Shown in pieces: positions 15,202-23,580 of a stretch of DNA of 30,889 nt. The position numbers and the translations under genes were made by a program. The stretch is from Myxococcales bacterium (lineage in GTDB: Bacteria; Myxococcota; Polyangia; Polyangiales; Polyangiaceae). The stretch is from NCBI GenBank assembly GCA_020430865.1, contig JAGQIY010000138.1, positions 1-30,889 of the forward strand, in the 5' to 3' direction. The notes beneath the pieces were generated by a model, which worked only from the letters and a program-made list of their open reading frames with translations, did no database searches and was not told the origin of the DNA. Numbering within the stretch: position 1 is the stretch's first letter; every line of letters begins with the position of its first letter.

Positions 15202-16860
15202 ATGGCCTACGAACCTCGACACTCTCCCGACCACGAGAACACCGGATGGCCCCCCGGCGTGCCGTACATCATCGGCAACGAAGGCTGTGAGCGCTTCAGC
15301 TACTACGGCATGCGCGCCATCCTCACCGTGTTCCTGGCGCAGTACCTGTACATCCACCACCCGGTATTCGCTGCGGATCCAGAGCGCAACGCCAAGGCGC
15401 ACTACCACGTCTTCGCCGGCGCGGTTTATCTGTTCCCGCTGCTCGGAGCCGTGATCGCTGATCGCCTGTTCGGCAAGTACCACACCATCCTGTGGCTGAG
15501 CATCGTGTACGTGGCGGGTCATGCGGTGCTCGCGGTCAGTGAGCACTCCGTCACTGGGTTCTGGATCGGCCTCGGGTTGATCGCTGTCGGTTCCGGGGGG
15601 ATCAAACCCAACGTGTCGGCCCACGTCGGTGACCAGTTCGGGAGGAGCAACTGGTTCCGGGTCCCCAGCATCTTCCAGGCGTTCTACTTCATCATCAACT
15701 TTGGAAGCGCCGGCGCGACGCTACTGATCCCGAAGACGCTCGAGTGGTACGGGCCAACGGTGGCCTTCGGCATACCGGGCGTGCTGATGGCGCTCGCCAC
15801 CATCGCGTTCTGGATGGGACGCAAGGTGTTCGTGCACGTTCCGGCGCACCCGGCGGGCAAGCTGGGTGCGCTGGACGCGATCAGCTCGAGCCTGTTCGTG
15901 ATCGCCTTCGCGCACCTGTTCGCTCCTGCCGTCTTCCACGAAGTATCCTGGAAGGTCCTCGTGCCCAGCGCTCTCGGCTTCATCGTGGCGGGCGCCATCG
16001 TGTTCATGATTCGCCAGCGAATGAAGGAGGACGACGGTTTCCTCGCGGTGCTGGCTTTCGCGGTGAAGAGCTACTTCTCCGGTTACCAGCCGAAGGCCGA
16101 GGACGCGCCCGACGTCAGGCACCCTGATCCGGCGGTTCAGGCGCGACGGGAGCGCTTGGTGCAGAGCCGCTTCTTCGGCGCGGCCGCGCGGCATTTCGGA
16201 ATGGAGTCGGCGGAGGGGCCGCCGGCCGTGCTGCGGGTGGTCAGCGTCTTCTTCCTGGTGAGCGTGTTCTGGGCGCTCTTCGATCAGCACGGCTCGAGCT
16301 GGGTGCTCCAGGCCAAGACGATGAACCTGGAGCTCCCCGGAGTCGGCGAGGTCAAGCCTTCACAGATCGCGGCGCTGAACCCGCTGATGGTGATGATCCT
16401 GATCCCGCTGAACAACAAGCTGATCTATCCAGCGTTCGGCAAGCTGGGGCTAGAGATGACACCGCTTCGCCGCATGACCGGTGGCATGCTGGTGGCCGGC
16501 GCGAGCTTCCTCCTGGTCGCGTTCATTCAAGCTCGCATCGACGCTGCGGGGCACGGTCAGGTGAGCTTCATCTGGCAAGCCCTGCCGTACTTCGTGATCA
16601 CCCAGGCGGAGGTCATGGTCTCGATCACCGGTCTCGAGTTCGCGTACACGCAAGCGCCAAAGCGCATGAAGAGCACAGTGATGGGCTTCTGGCTGGCTGC
16701 GGTCGCGGGAGGCAACCTATTCGTCGCGCTGTTCGAGACCTTCAGTCACCTGCCGCCGGTGACCGGCTTCATGGTCTACGCAGGCCTGATGTTCGCGGCC
16801 GGCGTGTTGTTTGGCGTCCGTGCCTACTTCTACCAGCCCCAGGACTACGTGCAGGACTGA
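15202..16860 (+). CDS. POT/PTR family proton-dependent peptide transporter
   Basis: The 552-residue inner-membrane carrier imports di- and tripeptides with protons. The family signature ExxERFxYYG occurs as EGCERFSYYGMRAIL near residue 30. The second PTR2 motif is GSGGIKPNVSAHVGDQFG, followed by NFGSAGATLLIP. About 14 hydrophobic helices are visible, with an extended cytoplasmic loop around 285-335 (YQPKAEDAPDVRHPDPAVQ). The start ATG at 15202 fits the family; sequence upstream in frame is Arg-rich. A peptide importer suits a proteolytic, predatory lifestyle, which is inference. Confidence 0.9.
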   Translation: MAYEPRHSPDHENTGWPPGVPYIIGNEGCERFSYYGMRAILTVFLAQYLYIHHPVFAADPERNAKAHYHVFAGAVYLFPLLGAVIADRLFGKYHTILWLSIVYVAGHAVLAVSEHSVTGFWIGLGLIAVGSGGIKPNVSAHVGDQFGRSNWFRVPSIFQAFYFIINFGSAGATLLIPKTLEWYGPTVAFGIPGVLMALATIAFWMGRKVFVHVPAHPAGKLGALDAISSSLFVIAFAHLFAPAVFHEVSWKVLVPSALGFIVAGAIVFMIRQRMKEDDGFLAVLAFAVKSYFSGYQPKAEDAPDVRHPDPAVQARRERLVQSRFFGAAARHFGMESAEGPPAVLRVVSVFFLVSVFWALFDQHGSSWVLQAKTMNLELPGVGEVKPSQIAALNPLMVMILIPLNNKLIYPAFGKLGLEMTPLRRMTGGMLVAGASFLLVAFIQARIDAAGHGQVSFIWQALPYFVITQAEVMVSITGLEFAYTQAPKRMKSTVMGFWLAAVAGGNLFVALFETFSHLPPVTGFMVYAGLMFAAGVLFGVRAYFYQPQDYVQD

Positions 16861-16887
16861 GGTACGCGCGACAGCGTCCTGCGCTGG

Positions 16888-19032
16888 TCAGGGCGGGTTC
16901 ACGCTTCCGTGCGGCTGGAGATCGCGTGGCTCGCGATCCCGTGGTTCGCGATCGCGCGGTGTGAGACCGTGCGCTGTGAGATCGTAGAGCCCCATGGTGA
17001 AGCGCTCCCGCTGCGGGTTCGTGAAGGTGTTGTTGCCGTCGTAGATCACGTTGTCCCGGGTCTCTTCCCTCACCACGCCGGTCGCTGCGTTGCGCAGAGC
17101 CAGGCACTGGGGAGCTGGGTCGCCGTCGACGAAGCATTCGATGCCTAGATAGGCCATCGCACAGGGCCGGCTACGAGCGTCGGCGATGCGTGACTGGATG
17201 TTGGGTTCGCCCTTGCGCACGGGCAACACCTGATAGAAGTCCTTGTCCGTGGCCTTGTAACGCGCGAGCCCGAGGCGGGTGATGCGCGAGTTGTCCGGGC
17301 GATCACCGACATACTCCAGGACGCTGCAGTCTTCTGGGATCGCCTTGCGGAGGGTCATCACGAACGCGTGTTCGGCTGGCTGGTTCACGTCCACGTCGCG
17401 GATGAAGCGCTGATGCACCAGGGGGCTGAGCAGGAGCATGCTGGCGGCGGTCCAGCCCAGGCGCCGGCGCCGTCGCGCGAAGCTATCGAGGCCCGCGGCT
17501 GCCAGCAGAGCGAACGGGACGATCAGGTGCAGATGGTAGCGCGCCTGCATCAGCGGCGAGTCCGGCTTGATGATGGAGTGCGTGATGAAGAACAGCCCCA
17601 GCCACCCCAAGAGGAACAGCGCCACTCGTCTCCTGCTACGCCAGAGCGCGACCGCGCCGACCACGGCCATCACCAATGCCAACGGTGGCGTCATATCCAC
17701 GCGGATCAAGGTGTTGAGGCGGTAGCTGAACAGGGCGCGAAGCGTGGAGAAGAGGAGGTCGGAGTTCGCGTTGTGCAGGTCGTTGCTGTATTGCCTGAGG
17801 AACTCCGGGACCGAGATGGCGAGCGTCGCGACGCTCACGACCCCTGCGACGAGCAGACGCCGCGCTCGGGGTACACCTTCGCCTAGCATCAGCGCGGCCC
17901 CGACCAGCAACACGGCAAAGATCTGGTTCAGCGGTCGAAGTCTGAAGGTCTCGAGTCCGACTGGAACGAGCAACCCGAGCGCGCACCAGCGCCAGTTCCG
18001 GCTGGGATGACGGAGCGCGTCGTGAGCCAGGGCGAAGCTCATACCGCTGAACACGATGCTCGAGATGAAGGTGCCATCTGCGTGGGAAAACCGGATGTGA
18101 CTGGGCCAGATCGCGATCAACCCACCGGCGAAGACGGCGGCCCGGTGGCTGCCCAGCATGCGCCAAGCGTGCATGAACACCACAGCTGGGCCCAGCAACC
18201 CGAACACCAAGCCAACCTTGAAAATAATTTCTGTGAGGAAATAAGGGGAGCCCTGTGAGAGCTTGCCGATGTACGGGCCGTGCCAGATCTGGGCGGCGAT
18301 CATCGGCACCCGGGAGAAGGGCCAGGCATCGAACGCGGCCTCGGCGGGGGTGAGAGTCAACCGCAGCACGACGCCAAGCGCGAGCACCGCCAGCATCCCG
18401 AGGCGCCAGCGTGGGGGCAGCCTGATCAACTCGCGCGTGAGCATCCCAACCACCAAGGCGACGAAGCCGGCGAGGCGAAACAGCGGATCTTGGAGCACCC
18501 ACTCCCAGGTGGGCATCCACTCCGGGGCGACCTCCCTCGACTCCACCTCGTGTCGCCAGAACCCGGCTTCTTCGTTCCGCCGGACCGCGGCCATCAGCTT
18601 CTCCCCCGCGGCTCGGCAACCGGCGGCTGGAGCGGTGGCGTAATAAAAGGAGAAATTCTTGCTGTTGCCGACCGTCCGGCTATCGCGCTCGCTGAAGTGG
18701 CGCATGCCGAGCAGGCACTTCGCCGGTGGATCCCCTGGGCCATGGAGCTCCAGCGAGATCTCCCGCGGGCGGATCACCACGTTCCAGAGCTTCCATCCAG
18801 GGCTCACTTCCTGGCTCAGCTGGAAGGGCTCGAGTAGCGCAAGCACTTCCTTCTCGCGGCCCGGTTCGATGACGACGGTCCCCGCCAGCGCGCTGCTCGA
18901 CCACAGACCGCAGACGATCAGCGAGAGCCCGAGCCACAACCAACGAACGAAGCGCAGGCGCAGCAGGCGGGCAGGGGTTGGCACGGGCGCAGGATACGCA
19001 AACAGTCGGCAGCTTGTCTCCCTCACCCCCAC
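16888..19032 (-). CDS. Polytopic membrane protein, GT-C/glycosyltransferase 39-like
   Basis: A protein of about 714 residues. A signal-anchor-like helix near the N-terminus is followed by a periplasmic domain of about 130 residues. After that come around 9-11 transmembrane helices with GT-C features (SPYFLTEIIFKVGLVFGLLGPAVVFMHAW, GGLIAIWPSHIRFSHADGTF), then a soluble C-terminal domain. Such enzymes transfer sugars from polyprenyl-phosphate carriers outside the inner membrane, but the catalytic aspartates are not certain here. The C-terminus ends in a five-residue repeat (TPRDR, EPRDR, EPRDL). The start is unclear: GTG 19032 gives the longest form, and GTG 18984 places the hydrophobic helix closer to the start. 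Confidence 0.65.
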   Translation of the reverse strand: MGVRETSCRLFAYPAPVPTPARLLRLRFVRWLWLGLSLIVCGLWSSSALAGTVVIEPGREKEVLALLEPFQLSQEVSPGWKLWNVVIRPREISLELHGPGDPPAKCLLGMRHFSERDSRTVGNSKNFSFYYATAPAAGCRAAGEKLMAAVRRNEEAGFWRHEVESREVAPEWMPTWEWVLQDPLFRLAGFVALVVGMLTRELIRLPPRWRLGMLAVLALGVVLRLTLTPAEAAFDAWPFSRVPMIAAQIWHGPYIGKLSQGSPYFLTEIIFKVGLVFGLLGPAVVFMHAWRMLGSHRAAVFAGGLIAIWPSHIRFSHADGTFISSIVFSGMSFALAHDALRHPSRNWRWCALGLLVPVGLETFRLRPLNQIFAVLLVGAALMLGEGVPRARRLLVAGVVSVATLAISVPEFLRQYSNDLHNANSDLLFSTLRALFSYRLNTLIRVDMTPPLALVMAVVGAVALWRSRRRVALFLLGWLGLFFITHSIIKPDSPLMQARYHLHLIVPFALLAAAGLDSFARRRRRLGWTAASMLLLSPLVHQRFIRDVDVNQPAEHAFVMTLRKAIPEDCSVLEYVGDRPDNSRITRLGLARYKATDKDFYQVLPVRKGEPNIQSRIADARSRPCAMAYLGIECFVDGDPAPQCLALRNAATGVVREETRDNVIYDGNNTFTNPQRERFTMGLYDLTAHGLTPRDREPRDREPRDLQPHGSVNPP
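16920..16979. repeat. 15-bp tandem repeat, four units, inside the 3' end of the GT-C-like gene
   Basis: The units start at 16920, 16935, 16950 and 16965 and begin GATC or GACC. The first reads GATCGCGTGGCTCGC and the second GATCCCGTGGTTCGC. A fifth, degraded unit starts at 16980. In the gene's frame each unit encodes five residues rich in Arg, Asp and Pro. Confidence 0.7.
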
Positions 19033-19047
19033 CCACGACGCAGCGCT

Positions 19048-19067
19048 GGACGATCTCGGACGATCTC
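19048..19067. repeat. Exact tandem 10-bp repeat
   Basis: GGACGATCTC occurs twice without a gap at 19048 and 19058, just upstream of the GT-C-like gene on the minus strand. One-helical-turn spacing suits side-by-side protein binding. The sequence alone does not prove function. Confidence 0.35.
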
Positions 19068-19140
19068 GCGCGTGTTCACGAACGCCGCGAGGCGCCAGCG
19101 GTCAGAGCCGGAGGCGCCTCGGCGGTCGATCCAGCGGGGG

Positions 19141-21069
19141 TCAGCGCGTGACTTCCAGGCTCCACGAGTTGAGGTGCCCCGTGTCTCCGGTGGCCTCGTC
19201 GATCACGATCAGTCGCCAGGTTCCTGCGGCGTCTTCTCCATCGAAGTCGCTGATGTTGAAGCTGCGCGGGACGAACACGCCATCGCTCGCGTCAGCCTGC
19301 TGGAGGACGACCTCGCCTGCCAGGATCTTCTGCAGCTTGATGGTCAGGTCGCCCTTGTAGGGGTGGGTGATGTCGACGTTCACCACCAGGCCCGAGATGG
19401 TGCCCGAGTCGCCAATCTCGATGTCACTGCTGAGCCCCTGTGCGGTCTCCGGAATATCGCCACCGTCGGTGTTCTCGTACAGCGTCACGTTGCCCGGGTC
19501 GCAGCCGCCGGGGGGACAGCGGTTGATGGTCAGGCTCCAGGAGTTGAGCGTGCCGGTGTCGAGCTTCGCCGTGTCGGTGACCACCAGCTGCCAGGTGCCC
19601 GCAGCGTCCTGCCCGATGAACTGGGGTACGTCGAACGTCTGAACCAGGTCGTCCGCGCCGGACCCCTGACGGTCGTGAAGCACGACCTCGGTCCCGCCCT
19701 TCACGAGCTTGACAGTCAGATCCCCACGGTAACTGTGAGTGATGTCCACGCTCACCGCGAGGCTGCCAATCTCGCCGCCGTCGGGTACCACGATCTCGCT
19801 GGTGATGCCGCTGGCGTCGTTGTCGGGGATCTCCTGGGCGCTGGTCTGGCCATACGTCAGCGACCCGCTGACGCACGCAGCGTCCGCGCTGCAGTCGCTG
19901 TCATCGCAGTCGACGTCACCATCGCGGTCATTGTCTTCGCCGTCGTTGCACACCTCGTCGGGCAGCTTCACGTCGGGCAGGCCGCTGGCGTACACGGTGG
20001 CGTACTCCTCGACGTAGTCCATCGAGAGGTAGCCGTAGCCGTCGCCGTTGGGGTTGTTCACGCCGAAGCTGCCAGTGCCCCAGCTGTTCTTGATGATCCA
20101 GAACCCCTTCTCCTTCTCGGGGTTGCCGTCGGCGCCGACGACGGGGTTACCTTCGCCGTCGCGCTTGTTCACCTCGAAGTTGTCGTCCCAGCCCACGATC
20201 AGGATGGAGTGCCCAGCGCGCTTCTCCAGGCTCTTCTCCTTGTCGGTCGCGTTCGGGTAGGTGATGACGCCCTGGCGCCAGAGGTTCTTGTCCACCTTCA
20301 GCGGGGAACCGCCGTGGTTCCACGACTGGTAGAAGAACGTCATGCCCGCGACGACCGCCTGCTTGTTGTTCGTCAGGTAGGCCTTGATGCTGTTCTTGCG
20401 TGAGCTGATCCAGCGTCCCTTCGGCAGGAAGAACTTCTCGGAGCTGCTCGCGGACGCGGGTGGCTCACCGTTCGTGTAGCACTTCGTCGGGCGCTTCTCG
20501 CCACTGCACTCGGGGTCGTTCGAGGTGCCCCACGGACGCGTCTGGTAGGGCCACGCGCCCTCCTCCACGATGCCAAAGCGATTGATCGCGTCGATGTTGC
20601 TCTGAGCGTTGGAGCCCTCGGTGTCCGTGAACGCCTTGACCTGAGTCTTCACCGCCCACTGCAGGTACTGCTCGGAGAAATCCGGGTTCGTGATCGTGCC
20701 CTCGGCGATGTACAGGTGCTCCATCAACGCAGTCGTCGAGAAGATCGAACACACACCGCGCGATCCCTGGCTACGGATGGGCGACTGCAGCGCCACCAGG
20801 TCCGTGTACAGCGCTGGGTAGACCGCGTCCGCCTTGCCCTCGTCGGGCAGGTCGCCGTCCGGCGGCGCGTCGAGGAACAGCGCGTCCAGATCGGAAACCG
20901 GAGCTTCCTCCGCGGAGTTCGCGATCCCTGGATCCGACTCGGGAGTCACGTCCTCCGAGCTGCAGCCGAACGCGGTCGAACCGACGATCAGCGTGCCGAC
21001 GAGGAGCTTGCGCAGCCACGGTGTGGGCTGAGCGGGATCACGACGCTTGGGAGACTGGACTCGATGCAT
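19141..21069 (-). CDS. Papain-like (C1) cysteine peptidase lipoprotein with two P domains
   Basis: The 642-residue exported peptidase has a signal sequence ending at a lipobox-like TAFGC (Cys36). The catalytic set of the papain family is complete: oxyanion Gln101 and nucleophile Cys107 in SQGSRGVCSIFS, His287 in AGHSILIVGW, and Asn328 in IIKNSWG. Only about 60 residues separate the lipid anchor from the catalytic domain, so a normal papain propeptide is absent. A calcium-type motif follows (CNDGEDNDRDGDVDCDDSDC, about 374-393). Two P (proprotein convertase) domains then lie at about 405-518 and 528-642, each with ITHSYRGDLTVKL- or ITHPYKGDLTIKL-like and LNSWSL cores. P domains usually accompany subtilisin-type peptidases. 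ATG 21069 is chosen over GTG 21090 because GGAG lies about 8 bases upstream. Confidence 0.88.
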   Translation of the reverse strand: MHRVQSPKRRDPAQPTPWLRKLLVGTLIVGSTAFGCSSEDVTPESDPGIANSAEEAPVSDLDALFLDAPPDGDLPDEGKADAVYPALYTDLVALQSPIRSQGSRGVCSIFSTTALMEHLYIAEGTITNPDFSEQYLQWAVKTQVKAFTDTEGSNAQSNIDAINRFGIVEEGAWPYQTRPWGTSNDPECSGEKRPTKCYTNGEPPASASSSEKFFLPKGRWISSRKNSIKAYLTNNKQAVVAGMTFFYQSWNHGGSPLKVDKNLWRQGVITYPNATDKEKSLEKRAGHSILIVGWDDNFEVNKRDGEGNPVVGADGNPEKEKGFWIIKNSWGTGSFGVNNPNGDGYGYLSMDYVEEYATVYASGLPDVKLPDEVCNDGEDNDRDGDVDCDDSDCSADAACVSGSLTYGQTSAQEIPDNDASGITSEIVVPDGGEIGSLAVSVDITHSYRGDLTVKLVKGGTEVVLHDRQGSGADDLVQTFDVPQFIGQDAAGTWQLVVTDTAKLDTGTLNSWSLTINRCPPGGCDPGNVTLYENTDGGDIPETAQGLSSDIEIGDSGTISGLVVNVDITHPYKGDLTIKLQKILAGEVVLQQADASDGVFVPRSFNISDFDGEDAAGTWRLIVIDEATGDTGHLNSWSLEVTR

Positions 21070-21426
21070 TGGGGGGTCTCCATCGCTCACTGGGTTCGAG
21101 AGTCAGTCCGCACCGAGTCACCCACCCAGGAGCGAGGACGGTTCTCATGTGCGAATTGCGTGTCTGCTCGCGCCGCGCTGGGACGCGAACTCGAATTCAG
21201 CCGCGATTGAGTAGGGGGTGAGGGTTGAGACGCACGGGAGGCGGCGCGACGTCGCGTACCAGGAGCCGATCGGACGGCTCGCGAGAACTCCACGTCGTTC
21301 GCCACCGGGAGCAGTTGTCCTACAGTGTAGGTGGGTTTATTACCTGGAGTGGCGTTCTTGGTCAATGGTCGGATCGCCCAGCTGGCACTTTTCCAGCCTG
21401 AGCATCCCCCCCATACTTGGAGTCCC
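21070..21426. other. Divergent control region of the protease/lipoprotein locus
   Basis: These 357 bases between the cysteine peptidase gene and the PPC lipoprotein gene hold no credible gene. They carry a plus-strand promoter candidate and a dyad near 21320. No promoter was identified for the minus-strand peptidase gene. Confidence 0.5.
21315..21343 (+). promoter_or_regulatory. Candidate promoter with overlapping dyad
   Basis: TTGTCC (21315-21320), 17 bases, then TATTAC (21338-21343). Between them lies the perfect dyad CCTACA-G-TGTAGG (21319-21331), placed as a repressor operator would be. The stretch TCCTACAGT (21318-21326) is also found at the hydroxylase promoter (8122-8130), so TACAGT might instead be the -10. 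Confidence 0.45.
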
Positions 21427-23580
21427 GTGATCGGCTTGCTTTCTCGTTGCTGGCGTTCAGCGCGCTGGTTTTCCCGTGTGGGTTCTTGCGGTCTTGAGTT
21501 CGCGCGCCCGACGTTGTGCTTCGCCCTGCTGAGTGGAGTCTCCGTCGTCGGCTGTGGCTCCGAGGACGGACAGGACAACCGCAGGCCCTCCTTGTCGAGC
21601 GTCGCGGATCAAACCGTGGGTGTGAACCAGCCGCTCAGCTTCAGCGTGCTGGGCAGCGATCCCGATGGAGACAGCCTGAACTTCGACTTCAGCAGCGACT
21701 CACCGGGTGTCACCAGCCGTGCCTCGCTGACACCTGCCGGGAGTGACGCGGCGATCTTCAACTGGACCCCGACGGCGACCGACGTTGGCATCCACGTGGT
21801 CGACTTCAGTGTGAGCGATGGTCAGACCAGCGATACCCGCGCGGTAACGATCGAGGTGCGCTCCAGCGTCGGCAACGGGGCCCCGGTGTTTCGCAAGCCG
21901 CTCGGCACTGGAACGACCCTCGATCTGGCTCAGAAGAAGTGTGTCGAGGTGGCGATCGAGGTCGAGGATCCCGACAGTCCAGGCGTGACCATCAGCCAGA
22001 CCGAGCCCCTCATCCAGGGCGCCGAGCTGATCCAGGACACCGGGCTCACCGCGACCTGGACGTTCTGTCCGACGCCAGCACAGATCCAGGCGGAGGACAT
22101 CTACACCTTGCGGCTCGCGGCTGATGACGGCGACAACCCCGCGGTCACCAAGAATTTCGTGGTCGTGTTGCGTAAGGCCCAGAAGTCGGGTTGTCCCGGG
22201 GGCGCGCCCGTCGTCGAGCACACACCGATGGACGTCAGCGGTATCAACGACATCGAGATCCACGCGCATGTGACGGACGATCTCGGTATCAAGTACGAGC
22301 CGTTGTTGCTGTATGCAGCGAGCGATCCGGGCACGCCGCCGGACCTCGGTGCCATGACTCAGGTCAGCATGACCAGGCAAAGTGGCAATCAGAAGGACGG
22401 CGAGTGGCTCGGTCGCATTCCAAACCCAGTCGCGGCGTCTGGTGGCACCGCCGAGCTTCACTACATCCTGGTCGCCAGGGACGACGACGACGCCGCGGCC
22501 GACTGTGACCACCTGACCCAGGTACCAGCAACCGGGAGCTTTCAGATCGAGGTGACCGCCGCGGGGGGTGGTGGGGGCCTGGGTCTCTGTGAGCCCTGCT
22601 CTGCGGACGCTCAGTGCGGAGGCACCACGGACCTGTGCGTCCAGGTTGGCGGAGACGCGAGCTGCCTTTCCGCGTGCGGTGTCGGCGGCACGTGTCCGCA
22701 GGGATACACCTGTTCTGCCAGTGCCCTGACCAGCGAGAGCGGCGCCAGCGCGCGTCAGTGTGTACCCAGCAGCCAAACCTGCGCAGGCGATCCACCGCCC
22801 GCTTGCATGGACGACACCTACGAGCAGAACGACTCGCTGTCCGCCGCGAAGACGTTGCCACCGGGAGACGAGCTCCTGGTGTCCTGTCCAGCCGGGGACA
22901 CGGACGACGAAGACTGGTTCCGGCTGGAAGTGACCGAGGAAGGGCAGCTCAGCCTGGACCTGCTGGGCGACAGCAGTTCGGACCTCGACCTGGCGCTCTA
23001 CGACACGGGCGGCGCGCTGGTCGCGCGCAGCAGCAACCTCGACTCCGAGGAGTCGATCCAGTCCTGTGTGAGCGCAGGCACCTACTACGCGCGCGTCTAC
23101 TCCTACGATCTCGCGCGGAACGAGTACATCCTCGACTGGTCGGTCGCCGCTCAGAGCTGCGGACCCTCGTGCAGTGACGACGCGGCGGAAGACGATGATC
23201 AGGCCTCCCAGGCCCGCGCGGTGGACCTGGACAGCGGACCCTACGTGACGACCACCAACGCTATCTGTAGCTGGGACGAAGACTGGTTCCGGGTGGATCT
23301 ATTCGCCGGCGAGACGTTGTATGCCGAGCTGACGTTCGCTCAGGCGTCGGCCATGGAGGACCTGGACGTGTTGCTCTATCAGGGGCCGACCCTGCTCACG
23401 CAGTGCGATGAGTTCGACGTGAGTGGCTGCTCGGACAATGGTCAGAGCAACGACTCGAACGAGTCGTTCTCGTACCCCATTTCCGTCAGCGATACCTACT
23501 ACCTGGTGGTTCGCGGCTACGGCGGCGCCGAGAATCTCTACGATCTGTGCATCGGGTTGTCGCCGAGCGAGTGCCCATGA
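21427..23580 (+). CDS. Lipoprotein with cadherin-like and two PPC domains
   Basis: A 717-residue exported protein with a long signal region ending in a lipobox (SVVGC, about Cys43). An Ig/cadherin-like domain follows (about 48-140, beginning RPSLSSVADQTVGVNQPLSF). A second Ig-like domain, a cysteine-rich EGF-like stretch (CSADAQCGGTTDLCVQVGG to CPQGYTCSA) and two bacterial pre-peptidase C-terminal (PPC) domains at about 460-575 and 580-717 come next, each with DEDWFR and a YYxxV core. PPC domains are usually found at the ends of secreted peptidases; no catalytic domain is present here, so it may be an adhesion or scaffold protein. The GTG at 21427 has GGAG 4 bases upstream. It overlaps the next gene. 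Confidence 0.8.
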   Translation: MIGLLSRCWRSARWFSRVGSCGLEFARPTLCFALLSGVSVVGCGSEDGQDNRRPSLSSVADQTVGVNQPLSFSVLGSDPDGDSLNFDFSSDSPGVTSRASLTPAGSDAAIFNWTPTATDVGIHVVDFSVSDGQTSDTRAVTIEVRSSVGNGAPVFRKPLGTGTTLDLAQKKCVEVAIEVEDPDSPGVTISQTEPLIQGAELIQDTGLTATWTFCPTPAQIQAEDIYTLRLAADDGDNPAVTKNFVVVLRKAQKSGCPGGAPVVEHTPMDVSGINDIEIHAHVTDDLGIKYEPLLLYAASDPGTPPDLGAMTQVSMTRQSGNQKDGEWLGRIPNPVAASGGTAELHYILVARDDDDAAADCDHLTQVPATGSFQIEVTAAGGGGGLGLCEPCSADAQCGGTTDLCVQVGGDASCLSACGVGGTCPQGYTCSASALTSESGASARQCVPSSQTCAGDPPPACMDDTYEQNDSLSAAKTLPPGDELLVSCPAGDTDDEDWFRLEVTEEGQLSLDLLGDSSSDLDLALYDTGGALVARSSNLDSEESIQSCVSAGTYYARVYSYDLARNEYILDWSVAAQSCGPSCSDDAAEDDDQASQARAVDLDSGPYVTTTNAICSWDEDWFRVDLFAGETLYAELTFAQASAMEDLDVLLYQGPTLLTQCDEFDVSGCSDNGQSNDSNESFSYPISVSDTYYLVVRGYGGAENLYDLCIGLSPSECP

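Noticed and set aside
19072..20403. 443-codon plus-strand frame opposite the cysteine peptidase
   Set aside because: Its Val/Ala/Asp-rich product mirrors the codon pattern of the peptidase gene, which has a complete catalytic set and P domains on the other strand.
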